A stretch of DNA of 64,000 nucleotides from Melghirimyces algeriensis (GCF_900182565.1 NZ_FXTI01000001.1:496001-560000), one strand, 5' to 3'; counted from the first letter of the stretch, positions 24,586-33,531 are shown. Numbers and translations are program-made. The notes: a model not told the origin generated them from the sequence alone.

Positions 24586-24920
24586 GAATGTTTCATACTC
24601 GTGCGTAGTAATCGGGAAACCCTCTCTATGAATGAAGGAGGGTTTGGTTCCGATTGGACATATTTGCGGACAGAGCTTCCCAGGGAGACGTGTGTCCATA
24701 TCGTTTTCTTGGATTTGTCCTAAAATCGTCGCACATAGACGGGTACGTTTTTTGGCAGTACCCTTTATAAGTCGTGCCGTATCGCTGTTTACCGTTTGGC
24801 TATTGACCCGACCACCCAGGTGGAAGGGGAAGGGACGGAGAAGAATGAACGTTCCTTCTGCTGTTACGGACTGTGATGGATCAGAGATACGTTGCGCATG
24901 TTTTGTATATCTCCCACAGT
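24586..24920 (+). other. Long leader between the FMN riboswitch and the rib terminator
   Basis: About 335 bases with no convincing gene. Two hairpins stand out: AATCGGGAAACCCTC (24610-24624) pairing with GAGGGTTTGGTTCCGATT (24638-24655), and GGGTAC (24741-24746) pairing with GTACCC (24758-24763), which is followed by TTTATAA. An open frame at 24632-24922 exists but its composition and lack of a ribosome binding site argue against a protein. Confidence 0.5.
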
Positions 24921-24953
24921 AAAAGCCCTGAAGGTCTAGACAGGGCTTTTTTT
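24921..24953 (+). terminator. Terminator in front of ribD
   Basis: AAAAGCCCTG (24921-24930) pairs with CAGGGCTTTT (24941-24950) and runs into seven T. It is the likely termination point of the FMN-controlled leader. Confidence 0.88.
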
Positions 24954-24980
24954 GATGCCGTATGAAAAGGGGGGGATGAT

Positions 24981-26102
24981 GTGAAAGAGAAGGATCAAGC
25001 CTACGATAAACATTGGATGGAGTTAGCGTTGCAACTTGCGGGATCGGCCAAGGGACAGACATCTCCCAATCCGATGGTTGGAGCGGTTGCAGTAAAAAAG
25101 GGGGAGTTAATTGGTTCAGGTGCGCACCTGAAGGCGGGTACTCCCCATGCAGAAGTGCATGCTCTTCAGATGGCTGGAGACATGGCCAAAGGGAGCACGC
25201 TCTATGTCACCTTGGAGCCTTGCAATCATATGGGATGCACCCCTCCCTGCACCGAAAGGATTATTCAATCCGGTGTAAAAAGGGTTGTGATCGGGAGTAA
25301 AGATCCGGACCCCCGTGTTTCCGGTGAAGGGATTCGTCGTCTGCAAAATGCAGGAATCGAAGTGGAACTGGGAGTTTTAGCTGAACCATGTGATCGATTG
25401 AATGAAGCGTATTTTCACCATCGCAGGACAGGGACCCCTTTTGTATGTTTAAAGGCAGCGATCACTTTGGATGGGAAGATTGCAACCCCAACAGGAGACA
25501 GTCGCTGGGTGACGGGGAAAGCAGCACGGGAGGAGGTCCATCGGCTTCGTCATCAGTATGATGCAATTCTCGTCGGTTCCAAAACGGTTCTTAACGATCA
25601 CCCCCGTTTAACTGCTCGCGTTCCTGGAGGTGGAAAAAACCCGCTTCGTGTCATATTGGACAGTTATCTGCGCCTGCCGATCGAGACTCCAGTGACAGAT
25701 GTAGAAACAGCTCCGACTTGGATATTTTGTACCAATCATGCAGATCAGGAGAAAGAAAGAATCTTGCTGCAAAAGGGAGTGCGGGTGATTCGGACAGGAA
25801 ATGGGCCAAGGGTTCATTTGGCTGAGGTTTTTAAACGTCTGGGGAATGAAGGGGTTATTTCTGTTTTGGCGGAAAGCGGTGGAGAGTTAAATGCCTCCCT
25901 GCTTCGGGAAGGTTGGGTAAATAAAGTGATCTTTTTTATTGCCCCCAAAATTCTGGGAGGAAAAGAGAGTCCCACAGCCGTTGAAGGTGATGGACCGCAA
26001 AGGATGGGGGATGCATGGGCGCTTCAGGATGTCTCTTTCCGTTCTTTTGGGGAAGACTTATGTTTGATCGGATATCCTAGGCGAGGAAAAGAGGAGGGAT
26101 AG
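24981..26102 (+). CDS. ribD: Bifunctional riboflavin deaminase/reductase
   Basis: A 373-residue cytoplasmic enzyme performing the second and third steps of riboflavin synthesis. The N-terminal zinc deaminase domain (residues 1-150) shows HAEVHAL and the PCNHMGCTPPC cysteine site; the C-terminal reductase domain (about 155-365) shows LKAAITLDGKIAT and ILVGSKTVLNDHPRLT. The GTG start follows a long G run. First gene of ribD-ribE-ribBA-ribH, all closely spaced and downstream of the FMN riboswitch. Confidence 0.95.
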   Translation: MKEKDQAYDKHWMELALQLAGSAKGQTSPNPMVGAVAVKKGELIGSGAHLKAGTPHAEVHALQMAGDMAKGSTLYVTLEPCNHMGCTPPCTERIIQSGVKRVVIGSKDPDPRVSGEGIRRLQNAGIEVELGVLAEPCDRLNEAYFHHRRTGTPFVCLKAAITLDGKIATPTGDSRWVTGKAAREEVHRLRHQYDAILVGSKTVLNDHPRLTARVPGGGKNPLRVILDSYLRLPIETPVTDVETAPTWIFCTNHADQEKERILLQKGVRVIRTGNGPRVHLAEVFKRLGNEGVISVLAESGGELNASLLREGWVNKVIFFIAPKILGGKESPTAVEGDGPQRMGDAWALQDVSFRSFGEDLCLIGYPRRGKEEG

Positions 26103-26103
26103 G

Positions 26104-26742
26104 ATGTTTACCGGTTTGGTGGAAGAGGTGGGGTCCATTCGTTCGATGCATCGTACCGGCAATGCCATGAAGGTTACCGTTACGTGTCACCAAATATTGA
26201 AGGGCTTAAAGAAAGGGGACAGTATTGCGGTTAATGGTGTCTGTTTAACAGTGACATCATTTGGTTCCGATTTTTTTACAGCAGATATTATGCCGGAGAC
26301 GGTTAAGAAAACAAATTTCAAAAGCCTGAGTCCGCGTTCCCTTGTAAACTTGGAACGCGCGCTGGCTGTGGGTGAGCGGATGGGAGGGCACTTTGTTCAG
26401 GGACATGTGGACGGTGAGGGAAAGATTCTTTCCCGGATTCCATATGATAATGCGGTTCTGTTTACGATCCAGGTTCCAGAAGAGCTCACAGACTGGATGG
26501 TGGATCAAGGATCTGTGGCAGTGAATGGGATCAGCTTGACCATTGTAAAGGTCGAATCAGAATCTTTTTCCGTTTCAATCATTCCACATACCCTTGAGGC
26601 TACACAACTGAAAGAAGCTCGAACGGGCGATTCAGTCAATATTGAATGTGACTTGGTGGGTAAATATGTTGCCAAGCTGGCACACGGTTATTCATCGGTT
26701 GGAGTTACCGAAAATGTTTTAAGAAAACATGGTTTTTCATAA
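26104..26742 (+). CDS. ribE: Riboflavin synthase
   Basis: A 212-residue enzyme that dismutates two 6,7-dimethyl-8-ribityllumazine molecules to riboflavin. It shows the two tandem lumazine-binding repeats of the family: MFTGLVEEVG with VNGVCLTVTSF in the first half and GHFVQGHVDGEG with VNGISLTIVKV in the second. It begins one base after the ribD stop codon, using GAGGAGGGA inside ribD. Confidence 0.95.
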   Translation: MFTGLVEEVGSIRSMHRTGNAMKVTVTCHQILKGLKKGDSIAVNGVCLTVTSFGSDFFTADIMPETVKKTNFKSLSPRSLVNLERALAVGERMGGHFVQGHVDGEGKILSRIPYDNAVLFTIQVPEELTDWMVDQGSVAVNGISLTIVKVESESFSVSIIPHTLEATQLKEARTGDSVNIECDLVGKYVAKLAHGYSSVGVTENVLRKHGFS

Positions 26743-26755
26743 GGAGGTGTGATGT

Positions 26756-27955
26756 ATGTCTGGGTTTCATTCCATTGAAGAAGCGATCTATGCCTTAATG
26801 GAAGGGCAAATTATTATTGTGGTGGATGATGAAGACCGGGAGAATGAAGGAGATTTTGTTGTTCTGGCCGAGAAAGCCTCTCCCGAAGCCATTAATTTTA
26901 TGATTAAACATGGACGGGGGTTGGTATGTGTTCCCATTACGGAAAGTCGGGCCAAGGAATTAGATTTGCCCCTGATGGTTCAAAAGAATACGGAAGCCCA
27001 CGAGACGGCTTTTACGGTATCCGTGGATAGTGTAGACTGTACAACGGGCATTTCTGCACATGAGCGTTCCAAAACGGTAAAGTCTTTGATTGATCCCGAT
27101 GCCTGCGGTGAAGATTTTCGTCGTCCTGGTCATATCTTTCCTTTGGTCGCCAAGGAAGGAGGGGTTCTTCGGCGGGCGGGGCATACCGAAGCGGGAGTGG
27201 ATCTTGCACGGTTATGCGGAGCGTATCCTGCTGCTGTCATCTGTGAAGTGATCAAAGAAAATGGAGAAATGGCACGGGTTCCGGATTTAATGGAGATTGC
27301 AAAAAAAGAAGATCTTAAAATCATTACCATCCAAGATCTGATCCATTACCGCAACCGAAAGGATCAATTGGTGGAGCGGGTGGTGTCCACACGTCTTCCG
27401 ACCGAGTTTGGGGAGTTTACGGCATGCGGCTATCAAAATGAAGTGGATGACAAGGAGCATGTTGCCTTGGTAAAAGGCAAGATTGATCCGGAAAAACCGG
27501 TAATGGTTCGCGTTCATTCGGAATGTCTGACAGGGGATGTATTTGGTTCCCACCGTTGTGACTGTGGACCCCAACTTCATGCAGCACTTCAACAAATTGA
27601 AAGGGAAGGAACAGGAGTGCTTCTCTATATGCGGCAGGAAGGTCGGGGGATTGGGCTTCTAAACAAACTGAAGGCTTACAAGTTGCAGGAAGAGGGATTG
27701 GATACGGTAGAGGCCAACCAGAAACTGGGGTTTCGTTCGGATCTCAGAGATTATGGAATCGGTGCCCAGATACTGAGGGATCTCGGTGTTCGTAAGATGC
27801 GTCTGTTGACAAATAACCCACGCAAAATCAAAGGATTGAAAGGTTATGGCCTGGAAGTGACGGAAGTACTGCCGATCCAAATGCCAGTGATTCCGGATAA
27901 CGAAAAGTACTTAAGGACGAAACAGAGCAAACTGGGACATATGCTTCATTTCTAG
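26756..27955 (+). CDS. ribBA: Bifunctional DHBP synthase / GTP cyclohydrolase II
   Basis: A 399-residue fusion enzyme supplying both riboflavin precursors: 3,4-dihydroxy-2-butanone 4-phosphate from ribulose 5-phosphate (residues 1-200) and the pyrimidine precursor from GTP (about 205-399). Motifs include DDEDRENEGDFV and HTEAGVDLARL in the first domain; SECLTGDVFGSHRCDCGPQL with zinc cysteines and RQEGRGIGL in the second. AAGGAGGTG precedes ATG 26756 and fixes the start. Complete, no truncation. Confidence 0.95.
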   Translation: MSGFHSIEEAIYALMEGQIIIVVDDEDRENEGDFVVLAEKASPEAINFMIKHGRGLVCVPITESRAKELDLPLMVQKNTEAHETAFTVSVDSVDCTTGISAHERSKTVKSLIDPDACGEDFRRPGHIFPLVAKEGGVLRRAGHTEAGVDLARLCGAYPAAVICEVIKENGEMARVPDLMEIAKKEDLKIITIQDLIHYRNRKDQLVERVVSTRLPTEFGEFTACGYQNEVDDKEHVALVKGKIDPEKPVMVRVHSECLTGDVFGSHRCDCGPQLHAALQQIEREGTGVLLYMRQEGRGIGLLNKLKAYKLQEEGLDTVEANQKLGFRSDLRDYGIGAQILRDLGVRKMRLLTNNPRKIKGLKGYGLEVTEVLPIQMPVIPDNEKYLRTKQSKLGHMLHF

Positions 27956-27974
27956 TCAAAAAGGAGAGAGAAAT

Positions 27975-28457
27975 ATGGGCAGAATTTTTGAAGGGAATTT
28001 GACCGGAGAAGGTCTTTCATTTGGTATTGTGGTGAGCCGGTTTAATGAATTGATTACTTCCAAATTGTTGGAAGGAGCCAAAGATGCCTTAAGACGACAT
28101 GGAGTAAATGAACAAGGGGTTGATGTGGCTTGGGTGCCGGGCGCATTTGAGATTCCCCTGATTGCGGATCAAATGGCCGGGTCTAAAAAGTATGATGCAG
28201 TGATTGCTCTAGGTGCAGTGATTCGTGGCTCTACACCCCACTTTGATTATGTGTGTGGTGAATCGGCTAAAGGAATTGCTGCCGCATCTCTTAAACATTC
28301 CCTTCCGGTGATTTTTGGGGTGATTACGGTGGACACCATTGAGCAGGCGATAGAACGTGCCGGAACCAAAGCGGGAAACAAGGGCTGGGAGGCAGCCATG
28401 TCCGCGATCGAAACCGCCAATTTGCAACGCTCATTGAAGCAGGCTTGGGACAATTAA
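27975..28457 (+). CDS. ribH: 6,7-dimethyl-8-ribityllumazine synthase
   Basis: A 160-residue subunit of the icosahedral lumazine synthase, which condenses the two branches of the riboflavin pathway. Active-site segments are clear: VVSRFNELIT, VPGAFEIPL, LGAVIRGSTPHFDYV (catalytic His included) and FGVITVDTIEQA. AAAGGAGAGAG precedes the ATG. It ends the rib operon; ribT, which follows in B. subtilis, is absent and scpA comes next. Confidence 0.95.
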   Translation: MGRIFEGNLTGEGLSFGIVVSRFNELITSKLLEGAKDALRRHGVNEQGVDVAWVPGAFEIPLIADQMAGSKKYDAVIALGAVIRGSTPHFDYVCGESAKGIAAASLKHSLPVIFGVITVDTIEQAIERAGTKAGNKGWEAAMSAIETANLQRSLKQAWDN

Positions 28458-28482
28458 ATGAGTGGAAAGGGAGACAAGCGGC

Positions 28483-29268
28483 ATGAAAATGAATATTAAG
28501 TTGGATATGTTTGAAGGACCGCTGGATCTCCTCCTTCATCTGATTGATACATCCGAATTGGATGTATGCGATATCCCCATTTCCCGAATTACAGATCAAT
28601 ATATGGAATATTTAGAAGCGATGCAAGAATTTCGATTGGAGATTGCCAGTGAATTTCTTGTGATGGCCGCTACACTGCTTTCGATCAAAAGTCAAATGCT
28701 CCTTCCCAGGCCGGAACCTGCTGATGTTTCAGAAGTACTGGAGGATGAAGAAGGTTTTGATCCCAGGGAAGAACTGATTCAGCGGCTGTTGGAATACAAA
28801 CGGTATAAACGTCTCGCGGATACATTGCGAGAACGTGAAGAACAGAGAAGTCAGGTCTACACTCGGATGCCGATGGACTTTACTCCTTATGTTCCGGAAG
28901 AAAATCCATTGGAAGGAATCACACCGGATGATCTTCTTCAGATATTTGTTGATGTCATGGCAGAACAGGAGGAAGAGGAAGAATCTCTGACTCACATGAC
29001 CCGTGAAGAGGTTTCTGTGAGTGACCGCATGGAGGAAATTCACAGTTTTTTGTTACAAAAAGGGCAGGTCCACTTTTCTGAGCTGCTTCATTGGAACCGC
29101 ATCACCAGGGAAAGGGTCGTTACTACCTTTTTGGCCCTGTTGGAGTTGTTAAAATTAAGGCGGATTCGTATCCAGCAGGGAGAATTATTTGAGGATATCC
29201 GCGTGGAAGCTTTTTCAGAGGAAGGAGGAGAGGAGACTGGACAGCCAACAGCTGAAGCCGGTTATTGA
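28483..29268 (+). CDS. scpA: Segregation and condensation protein A
   Basis: A 261-residue kleisin that bridges SMC heads in the chromosome condensation complex with ScpB. The N-terminal SMC-binding region (KLDMFEGPLDLLLHLI) and the C-terminal winged helix (VTTFLALLELLKLRRIRIQQ, about 215-240) are both present, joined by an acidic linker. GAAAGGGAGA leads to ATG 28483. It follows ribH after about 25 bases without a terminator, so it may be read from the rib operon. The C-terminal end overlaps scpB. Confidence 0.92.
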   Translation: MKMNIKLDMFEGPLDLLLHLIDTSELDVCDIPISRITDQYMEYLEAMQEFRLEIASEFLVMAATLLSIKSQMLLPRPEPADVSEVLEDEEGFDPREELIQRLLEYKRYKRLADTLREREEQRSQVYTRMPMDFTPYVPEENPLEGITPDDLLQIFVDVMAEQEEEEESLTHMTREEVSVSDRMEEIHSFLLQKGQVHFSELLHWNRITRERVVTTFLALLELLKLRRIRIQQGELFEDIRVEAFSEEGGEETGQPTAEAGY

Positions 29269-29872
29269 AGGTCTTCTGTTTGCAGCTGGGGAGGACGGAC
29301 TTCGTCCGGCGGAAATTGCAGAAGTAACCGGAGTGAATACCAGAGAAGTACGAAAACTGTTAAATGAGATGAAAGAGGATTGGAAGACGGCGGGCCGGGG
29401 GATTCAGATTGTGGAAGTGGCTCAGGTCTACCAATTGACGACGCTTCCAGAACACCGTACTTATTTTGAACAGTTGGCCAAATCCCCCTCTCGTTCCCGA
29501 CTTTCCCGTGCGGCTTTGGAGACATTGGCAATTATTGCATACCGTCAACCCATTATCCGGGCGGAGTTGGAGGAGATTCGGGGGGTAAAAAGTGAAAAGG
29601 CGATCTACTATTTAAAGCGAAAAGGTCTGATTCGGGAAGTTGGAAGAGCGGAAGGAGTGGGTCGGCCCATTCTGTATGGAACGACCCGTGAATTTCTTGA
29701 TTATTTCGGATTGACGAGCTTAAAGGAACTTCCACCGGCGGATTCTATCTTTGAATGGGCAGAGTGGGAGCGAGAGAAAAATGAACTTTATGAACGCCTG
29801 GGTGTGGACCCTTTAGCTGCAGAAGAGTCAGTGGATGATGCTCCTATAGATGAAGATGAATCCAATATTTGA
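29189..29872 (+). CDS. scpB: Segregation and condensation protein B
   Basis: A protein of up to 227 residues with the two winged-helix domains of ScpB, partner of ScpA and SMC. Conserved segments are VIEGLLFAAGEDGL, LSRAALETLAIIAYRQPI and RAELEEIRGVKSEKAI. The start is ambiguous: TTG 29189 has GGGAGA upstream but would add about 16 residues not seen in B. subtilis ScpB; a CTG at 29237 with a strong GGAGGAGAGGAG site gives the usual N-terminus. No ATG or GTG exists between. The gene overlaps scpA in either case. Confidence 0.88.
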   Translation: MRISAWKLFQRKEERRLDSQQLKPVIEGLLFAAGEDGLRPAEIAEVTGVNTREVRKLLNEMKEDWKTAGRGIQIVEVAQVYQLTTLPEHRTYFEQLAKSPSRSRLSRAALETLAIIAYRQPIIRAELEEIRGVKSEKAIYYLKRKGLIREVGRAEGVGRPILYGTTREFLDYFGLTSLKELPPADSIFEWAEWEREKNELYERLGVDPLAAEESVDDAPIDEDESNI

Positions 29873-29876
29873 TTTT

Positions 29877-29901
29877 CCGCGGGTGATTCCCGCGGTTTTT
29901 T
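29877..29901 (+). terminator. Terminator of scpA-scpB
   Basis: CCGCGGG TGATT CCCGCGG followed by six T; a 7-bp G+C stem five bases after the scpB stop codon. Confidence 0.92.
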
Positions 29902-29965
29902 AGTATGTTTGGGGGAAGAACAGACGATAATATCAGATATTGGAACAGGTATCGCCGGATGGGTG

Positions 29966-30649
29966 ATGGATGTGATCTGGAAACTTCTTCTCGGAGCGAT
30001 TCTTATCATACTGATGATCTTTCCGCTTACTTCAGTTCGGATTCAAGTACGGTACTGGAGAAAAGAGGAAAAGGATCACTTAGAGGTGTATGTTCGGCTA
30101 TTCTGGGGGCTGATCCGTTTTAAGTCGACGTTGCCTTCCTTCCGATTGGATCAAACCGGAGTCTCTTTTTGGCGGGAACAGGATACCCGTCAAGTATCTG
30201 ATGCAAAAAAAAAGGGAAGGATCAGCCTCAAAAATATCAAACAGTTTCGAGCGAAATTATCCCGTATACGCCGACAAATCGCCTCCTTTAATCATATTAC
30301 ATTGGAAGTTAGCCGTCGATTTCTCCGACATGTCGTGTGTGAACGGCTAAGGTGGGATACATCTGTGGGAACAGGAGATGCGGCTTCCACCGGTGTCCTT
30401 ACAGGAGTGATCTGGGGAGTCAAAACGAGTTTGGTCGGGTTTGCAGGGTCTTATATTCGTTGGGCTTGTCCCCCCCGTTTAAATGTTCAACCCCTCTTTA
30501 ACAATGACAAAGTGGAAACCACATTGGACAGTATAATCCGTTTCCGGATCGGGTACGCTATAGTTGCTGTTATTCGCCTGTTGATTCGATTTGTGCGAAA
30601 TAACAAAGGGGGTGAAGAAGGTTGGCAGAGCACCCAATTCAAGGCCTGA
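29966..30649 (+). CDS. DUF2953 family protein (YtfI-like)
   Basis: A protein of about 227 residues with an N-terminal hydrophobic segment (VIWKLLLGAILIILMIFPL) and a second one near the C-terminus. The family is found upstream of ytfJ in spore formers, as here. Function unknown; a membrane-bound sporulation role is inferred only from context. The start is uncertain: ATG 29966 and GTG 29963 give the YtfI length, while the frame remains open to TTG 29909 without a ribosome binding site. The end overlaps ytfJ by 28 bases. Confidence 0.7.
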   Translation: MDVIWKLLLGAILIILMIFPLTSVRIQVRYWRKEEKDHLEVYVRLFWGLIRFKSTLPSFRLDQTGVSFWREQDTRQVSDAKKKGRISLKNIKQFRAKLSRIRRQIASFNHITLEVSRRFLRHVVCERLRWDTSVGTGDAASTGVLTGVIWGVKTSLVGFAGSYIRWACPPRLNVQPLFNNDKVETTLDSIIRFRIGYAIVAVIRLLIRFVRNNKGGEEGWQSTQFKA

Positions 30650-31074
30650 TGACCACTGCCATGGAAAATATCAAAGAAATGGTGGATGTGAACACGATTA
30701 TTGGTGATCCAGTGGAGACACCGGACGGAAGTGTGATCATTCCCGTTTCCAGAGTAGGTTTTGGTTTTGCGGCGGGAGGCAGTGAATTTCATGGGGTCAA
30801 AGCGGATGGGATGGATGAAAGCCCAAAACGGAGAAATGACGAACCACCGGAGTTACCGTTTGGAGGAGGTAGTGGGGGTGGTGTTTCCATTACTCCTATA
30901 GGCTTTTTGGTTGTAAATGAGAAAGGGATTCGCATGTTAAATATGGATGGCAATACTCATATGTTTGATCGTCTGTTGGATCTGGCTCCCAATTTAATGG
31001 AGCGACTTCAGCAACTTACAAAAAAGGGACAGGAAAAAGATCCTTGCAAGCAAAAAAACGATACGGAAATCTGA
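30622..31074 (+). CDS. ytfJ: Spore protein YtfJ (GerW family)
   Basis: A 150-residue protein matching the YtfJ/GerW family, with MTTAMENIKEMVDVNTIIGD near the start, PVSRVGFGFAAGGSEF, and a glycine-rich GGGSGGGVSITPIGF centre. In B. subtilis GerW is a forespore protein involved in germination responses. The TTG start has GGGGGTGAAG upstream and lies inside the DUF2953 gene, so the two are coupled. It ends before a strong terminator. Confidence 0.88.
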   Translation: MAEHPIQGLMTTAMENIKEMVDVNTIIGDPVETPDGSVIIPVSRVGFGFAAGGSEFHGVKADGMDESPKRRNDEPPELPFGGGSGGGVSITPIGFLVVNEKGIRMLNMDGNTHMFDRLLDLAPNLMERLQQLTKKGQEKDPCKQKNDTEI

Positions 31075-31085
31075 TGAAAATATAG

Positions 31086-31135
31086 AAACAACACTGTTCT
31101 TGGAAAAACAACGGAACAGTGTTGTTTGTGTTTTT
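31086..31135 (+). terminator. Terminator after ytfJ
   Basis: AACAACACTGTTC pairs with GAACAGTGTTGTT, a 13-bp stem, followed by TTGTGTTTTT. Confidence 0.85.
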
Positions 31136-31163
31136 CATAACCTTGTCTTTCCAGCATATAAAT
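31134..31163 (+). promoter_or_regulatory. Candidate sigma-E promoter of dacB-spmA-spmB
   Basis: TTCATAA (31134-31140) and CATATAAAT (31155-31163), with a 14-base spacer, resemble mother-cell sigma-E boxes. The B. subtilis dacB operon is sigma-E dependent. Match is partial. Confidence 0.4.
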
Positions 31164-31193
31164 TGTACAAACAAGCCCTAAGGTGGAAAAGTT

Positions 31194-32342
31194 ATGTGGT
31201 GGATACGTTCTTTGCTTATCATCAGTGTCGTTGGATGTTGGTCGATTTTCCCTTCAAAGGTTTATGGGCATCACGGATTGCCACAGCCGGAATTAAGTGC
31301 CAAAGCAGCAGCCGTCATTGATGTAAAGTCGGGTAGAATGCTGTTTGAAAAACAGGCTGGAAAAAGGATGCCGATTGCCAGTATTACCAAAATTATGACA
31401 GCCATTATCGCGATTGAACATGGGAACTTGGACCAAAAGGTAAAAGTAAGCTCCAGGGCAGAAGGAGTTGAAGGGTCATCCATCTATCTGAAGCAAGGGG
31501 AAAGCATCCCGCTGAAATACCTGTTGTATGGGTTGATGCTCCGTTCCGGAAATGATGCTGCGGTTGCCATTGCAGAGCACATTGGCGGTTCTGTAGAAGG
31601 GTTTGTTTACAAAATGAATGAAAAAGCACGCTATTTGGGAATGGAGAATACTCATTTTGAAAACCCGCATGGTTTGGATGGCTCAAAGCATTATTCCACT
31701 GCAGAAGATATGGCACAATTGGCGGCGTATGCTTTGAAAAATCCCGTTTTTCAAAAGATTGTCCAATCTAGTGTGATTACTGTTCCTTGGCCGAAAGAGA
31801 AATGGAAGAGAAAGTGGTACAACAAAAATAAAATGCTTCGTCTTTATCCGGGGGCAGACGGTGTAAAAACCGGCTATACGAAACGATCCAAACGAACGCT
31901 GGTTTCTTCAGCGACACGTGATGGAAGACAGATTGCCACTGTTACCCTGAATGCGCCTGATGATTGGAATGATTCCATGCATCTGTTGGAGTATGGTTTC
32001 AATCATTTTCAAGAGGAAAAATTGGTAAGCAAAGGAGAGGTGATGAAACCCGTTTCAAACAGCAACAATCTACAGATGCGAGTGGTGGCTTCCCGGCATT
32101 TTACTTATCCCATTACCAAAGAAGAACGGGATCGTGTGAACGTGAAACCGATCATTACCCATCCTTTGTCCAATGTCCGGGAAGAAGGGGTGCAGGTAGG
32201 CTTTGCCCGCATCTTGATCGACGGACAAGTGGTTGGCTCAGTTCCTCTGGAAACACAGGTCGTTGTTCAAAATTCCCAAGAGGATACGATGTTTTACGAG
32301 TGGGTCAATCTATTAGCTTCAGTTTTTGAAAGAGGAGAATAA
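31194..32342 (+). CDS. dacB: Sporulation D-alanyl-D-alanine carboxypeptidase, DacB-like
   Basis: A 382-residue S11 family peptidase, exported by a signal peptide (residues 1 to about 25). Motifs are SITK (near 61-64), SGN (RSGNDAAVAIAEH) and KTGYT. Its place in front of spmA and spmB is that of B. subtilis dacB, whose product trims cortex peptidoglycan cross-linking from the mother-cell side. A second S11 enzyme, dacF, lies 16 kb upstream. spmA starts three bases after the stop codon. Confidence 0.87.
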   Translation: MWWIRSLLIISVVGCWSIFPSKVYGHHGLPQPELSAKAAAVIDVKSGRMLFEKQAGKRMPIASITKIMTAIIAIEHGNLDQKVKVSSRAEGVEGSSIYLKQGESIPLKYLLYGLMLRSGNDAAVAIAEHIGGSVEGFVYKMNEKARYLGMENTHFENPHGLDGSKHYSTAEDMAQLAAYALKNPVFQKIVQSSVITVPWPKEKWKRKWYNKNKMLRLYPGADGVKTGYTKRSKRTLVSSATRDGRQIATVTLNAPDDWNDSMHLLEYGFNHFQEEKLVSKGEVMKPVSNSNNLQMRVVASRHFTYPITKEERDRVNVKPIITHPLSNVREEGVQVGFARILIDGQVVGSVPLETQVVVQNSQEDTMFYEWVNLLASVFERGE

Positions 32343-32345
32343 AAC

Positions 32346-32939
32346 GTGGTTAACTATATTTGGCTATTTATGATCCTTAGCGGAGTGATTGCTGGAATCG
32401 TTCAGGGGGAGATGAATGTGGTAACCCAGGCCGCTTTAAAAGGGGCAAAGGAAGGAGTGGCTGTTTGCATTGGTTTGATCAGTGTTTTGGTATTCTGGTT
32501 GGGAATGATGCGAATCGCCCAAGATGCAGGATTATTAAAAAAATTGGCTTCTGTTTTACATCCAGTGGCCCGTTTTCTCTTTCCGAATATTCCAAGGGAT
32601 CACCCAGCTATGGGCTATATTCTGTCCAACATGAGTGCCAACCTGTTTGGTTTGGGAAATGCAGCTACCCCGATGGGATTGAAAGCGATGGAGGAGCTTC
32701 AGAAGTTAAATCCGGATAAAAAGACAGCAACACCCGCAATGTGTACATTGTTGGCTTTGAATACATCCAGTTTAACACTGATCCCCACGACGATCATTGG
32801 AATTCGGATGGAATATGGGTCAGTCAATCCCACAGAAATTATTGGAACCACCATATTTGCCACCTGTTGTTCCACCGTCATGGCCATCCTTTTGGATCGT
32901 TGGTTTCGTAGACGGGAAGCCTCCAAAAAGAGAATTTAG
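32346..32939 (+). CDS. spmA: Spore maturation protein A
   Basis: A 197-residue membrane protein of the nucleoside-recognition (Gate) family with several hydrophobic helices; NMSANLFGLGNAATPMGLKA is the family hallmark. In B. subtilis SpmA and SpmB are needed for full spore core dehydration. The GTG start follows AAAGAGGAG. It is tightly linked to the dacB-like gene and spmB. Confidence 0.93.
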   Translation: MVNYIWLFMILSGVIAGIVQGEMNVVTQAALKGAKEGVAVCIGLISVLVFWLGMMRIAQDAGLLKKLASVLHPVARFLFPNIPRDHPAMGYILSNMSANLFGLGNAATPMGLKAMEELQKLNPDKKTATPAMCTLLALNTSSLTLIPTTIIGIRMEYGSVNPTEIIGTTIFATCCSTVMAILLDRWFRRREASKKRI

Positions 32940-32968
32940 GGTCCAGAGGTGCGGTAAGGAGGGATCGG

Positions 32969-33505
32969 ATGTACGATGCAGTATTGTTTCTATCCAAGGT
33001 GATGATTCCGGCTGTCTTGGCATTTATTCCGCTTTATGCCGCATTTCGTAACGTTCCTGTCTATGAAAGTTTTATTGAGGGAGCAAAAGAAGGGTTTCCC
33101 ACTGCCATACAGATTATTCCTCACTTGGTCGGTATGATGGTGGCCGTCTCCATCTTTCGTGAAACCGGGGCGCTTGATTTTTATCTGGGGCTCTGTAGAC
33201 CGCTTTTCAGTTGGATTCATTTTCCGGAAGAGATTCTTCCGCTTGCTCTTTTGCGGCCGATCACTGGAACCGGCGCCTTGGCATTTGCCGAGAGTATTTT
33301 CCATACGGAAGGTCCGGATTCTTTCCTCGGACGAATGGCTTCTACGATGCAGGGAAGCACCGATACCACGTTGTATGTATTGACGGTCTATTTTGGAGCG
33401 GTGGGGGTTCGCCGTTCTCTGTATGCGGCTAAAGTGGGCCTGCTGGCTGATTTGACAGGAGTTTTGGCTTCATGGTTTATTGTTTGCTGGGTATTTGGTA
33501 TTTAA
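32969..33505 (+). CDS. spmB: Spore maturation protein B
   Basis: A 178-residue membrane protein, partner of SpmA and also of the Gate family, with the conserved LRPITGTGALAF and MQGSTDTTLYVLTVYFG segments. AAGGAGGG precedes the ATG. It ends the sporulation unit dacB-spmA-spmB and is followed by a terminator. Confidence 0.93.
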   Translation: MYDAVLFLSKVMIPAVLAFIPLYAAFRNVPVYESFIEGAKEGFPTAIQIIPHLVGMMVAVSIFRETGALDFYLGLCRPLFSWIHFPEEILPLALLRPITGTGALAFAESIFHTEGPDSFLGRMASTMQGSTDTTLYVLTVYFGAVGVRRSLYAAKVGLLADLTGVLASWFIVCWVFGI

Positions 33506-33531
33506 GGGAAGAAGCTGTACTTGATATGGGA

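Noticed and set aside
24632..24922. Open frame of 96 codons between FMN riboswitch and terminator, and a longer minus-strand frame over the same region
   Set aside because: No ribosome binding site for the plus frame, composition unlike neighbouring proteins, and the minus frame runs through the riboswitch; both look accidental.
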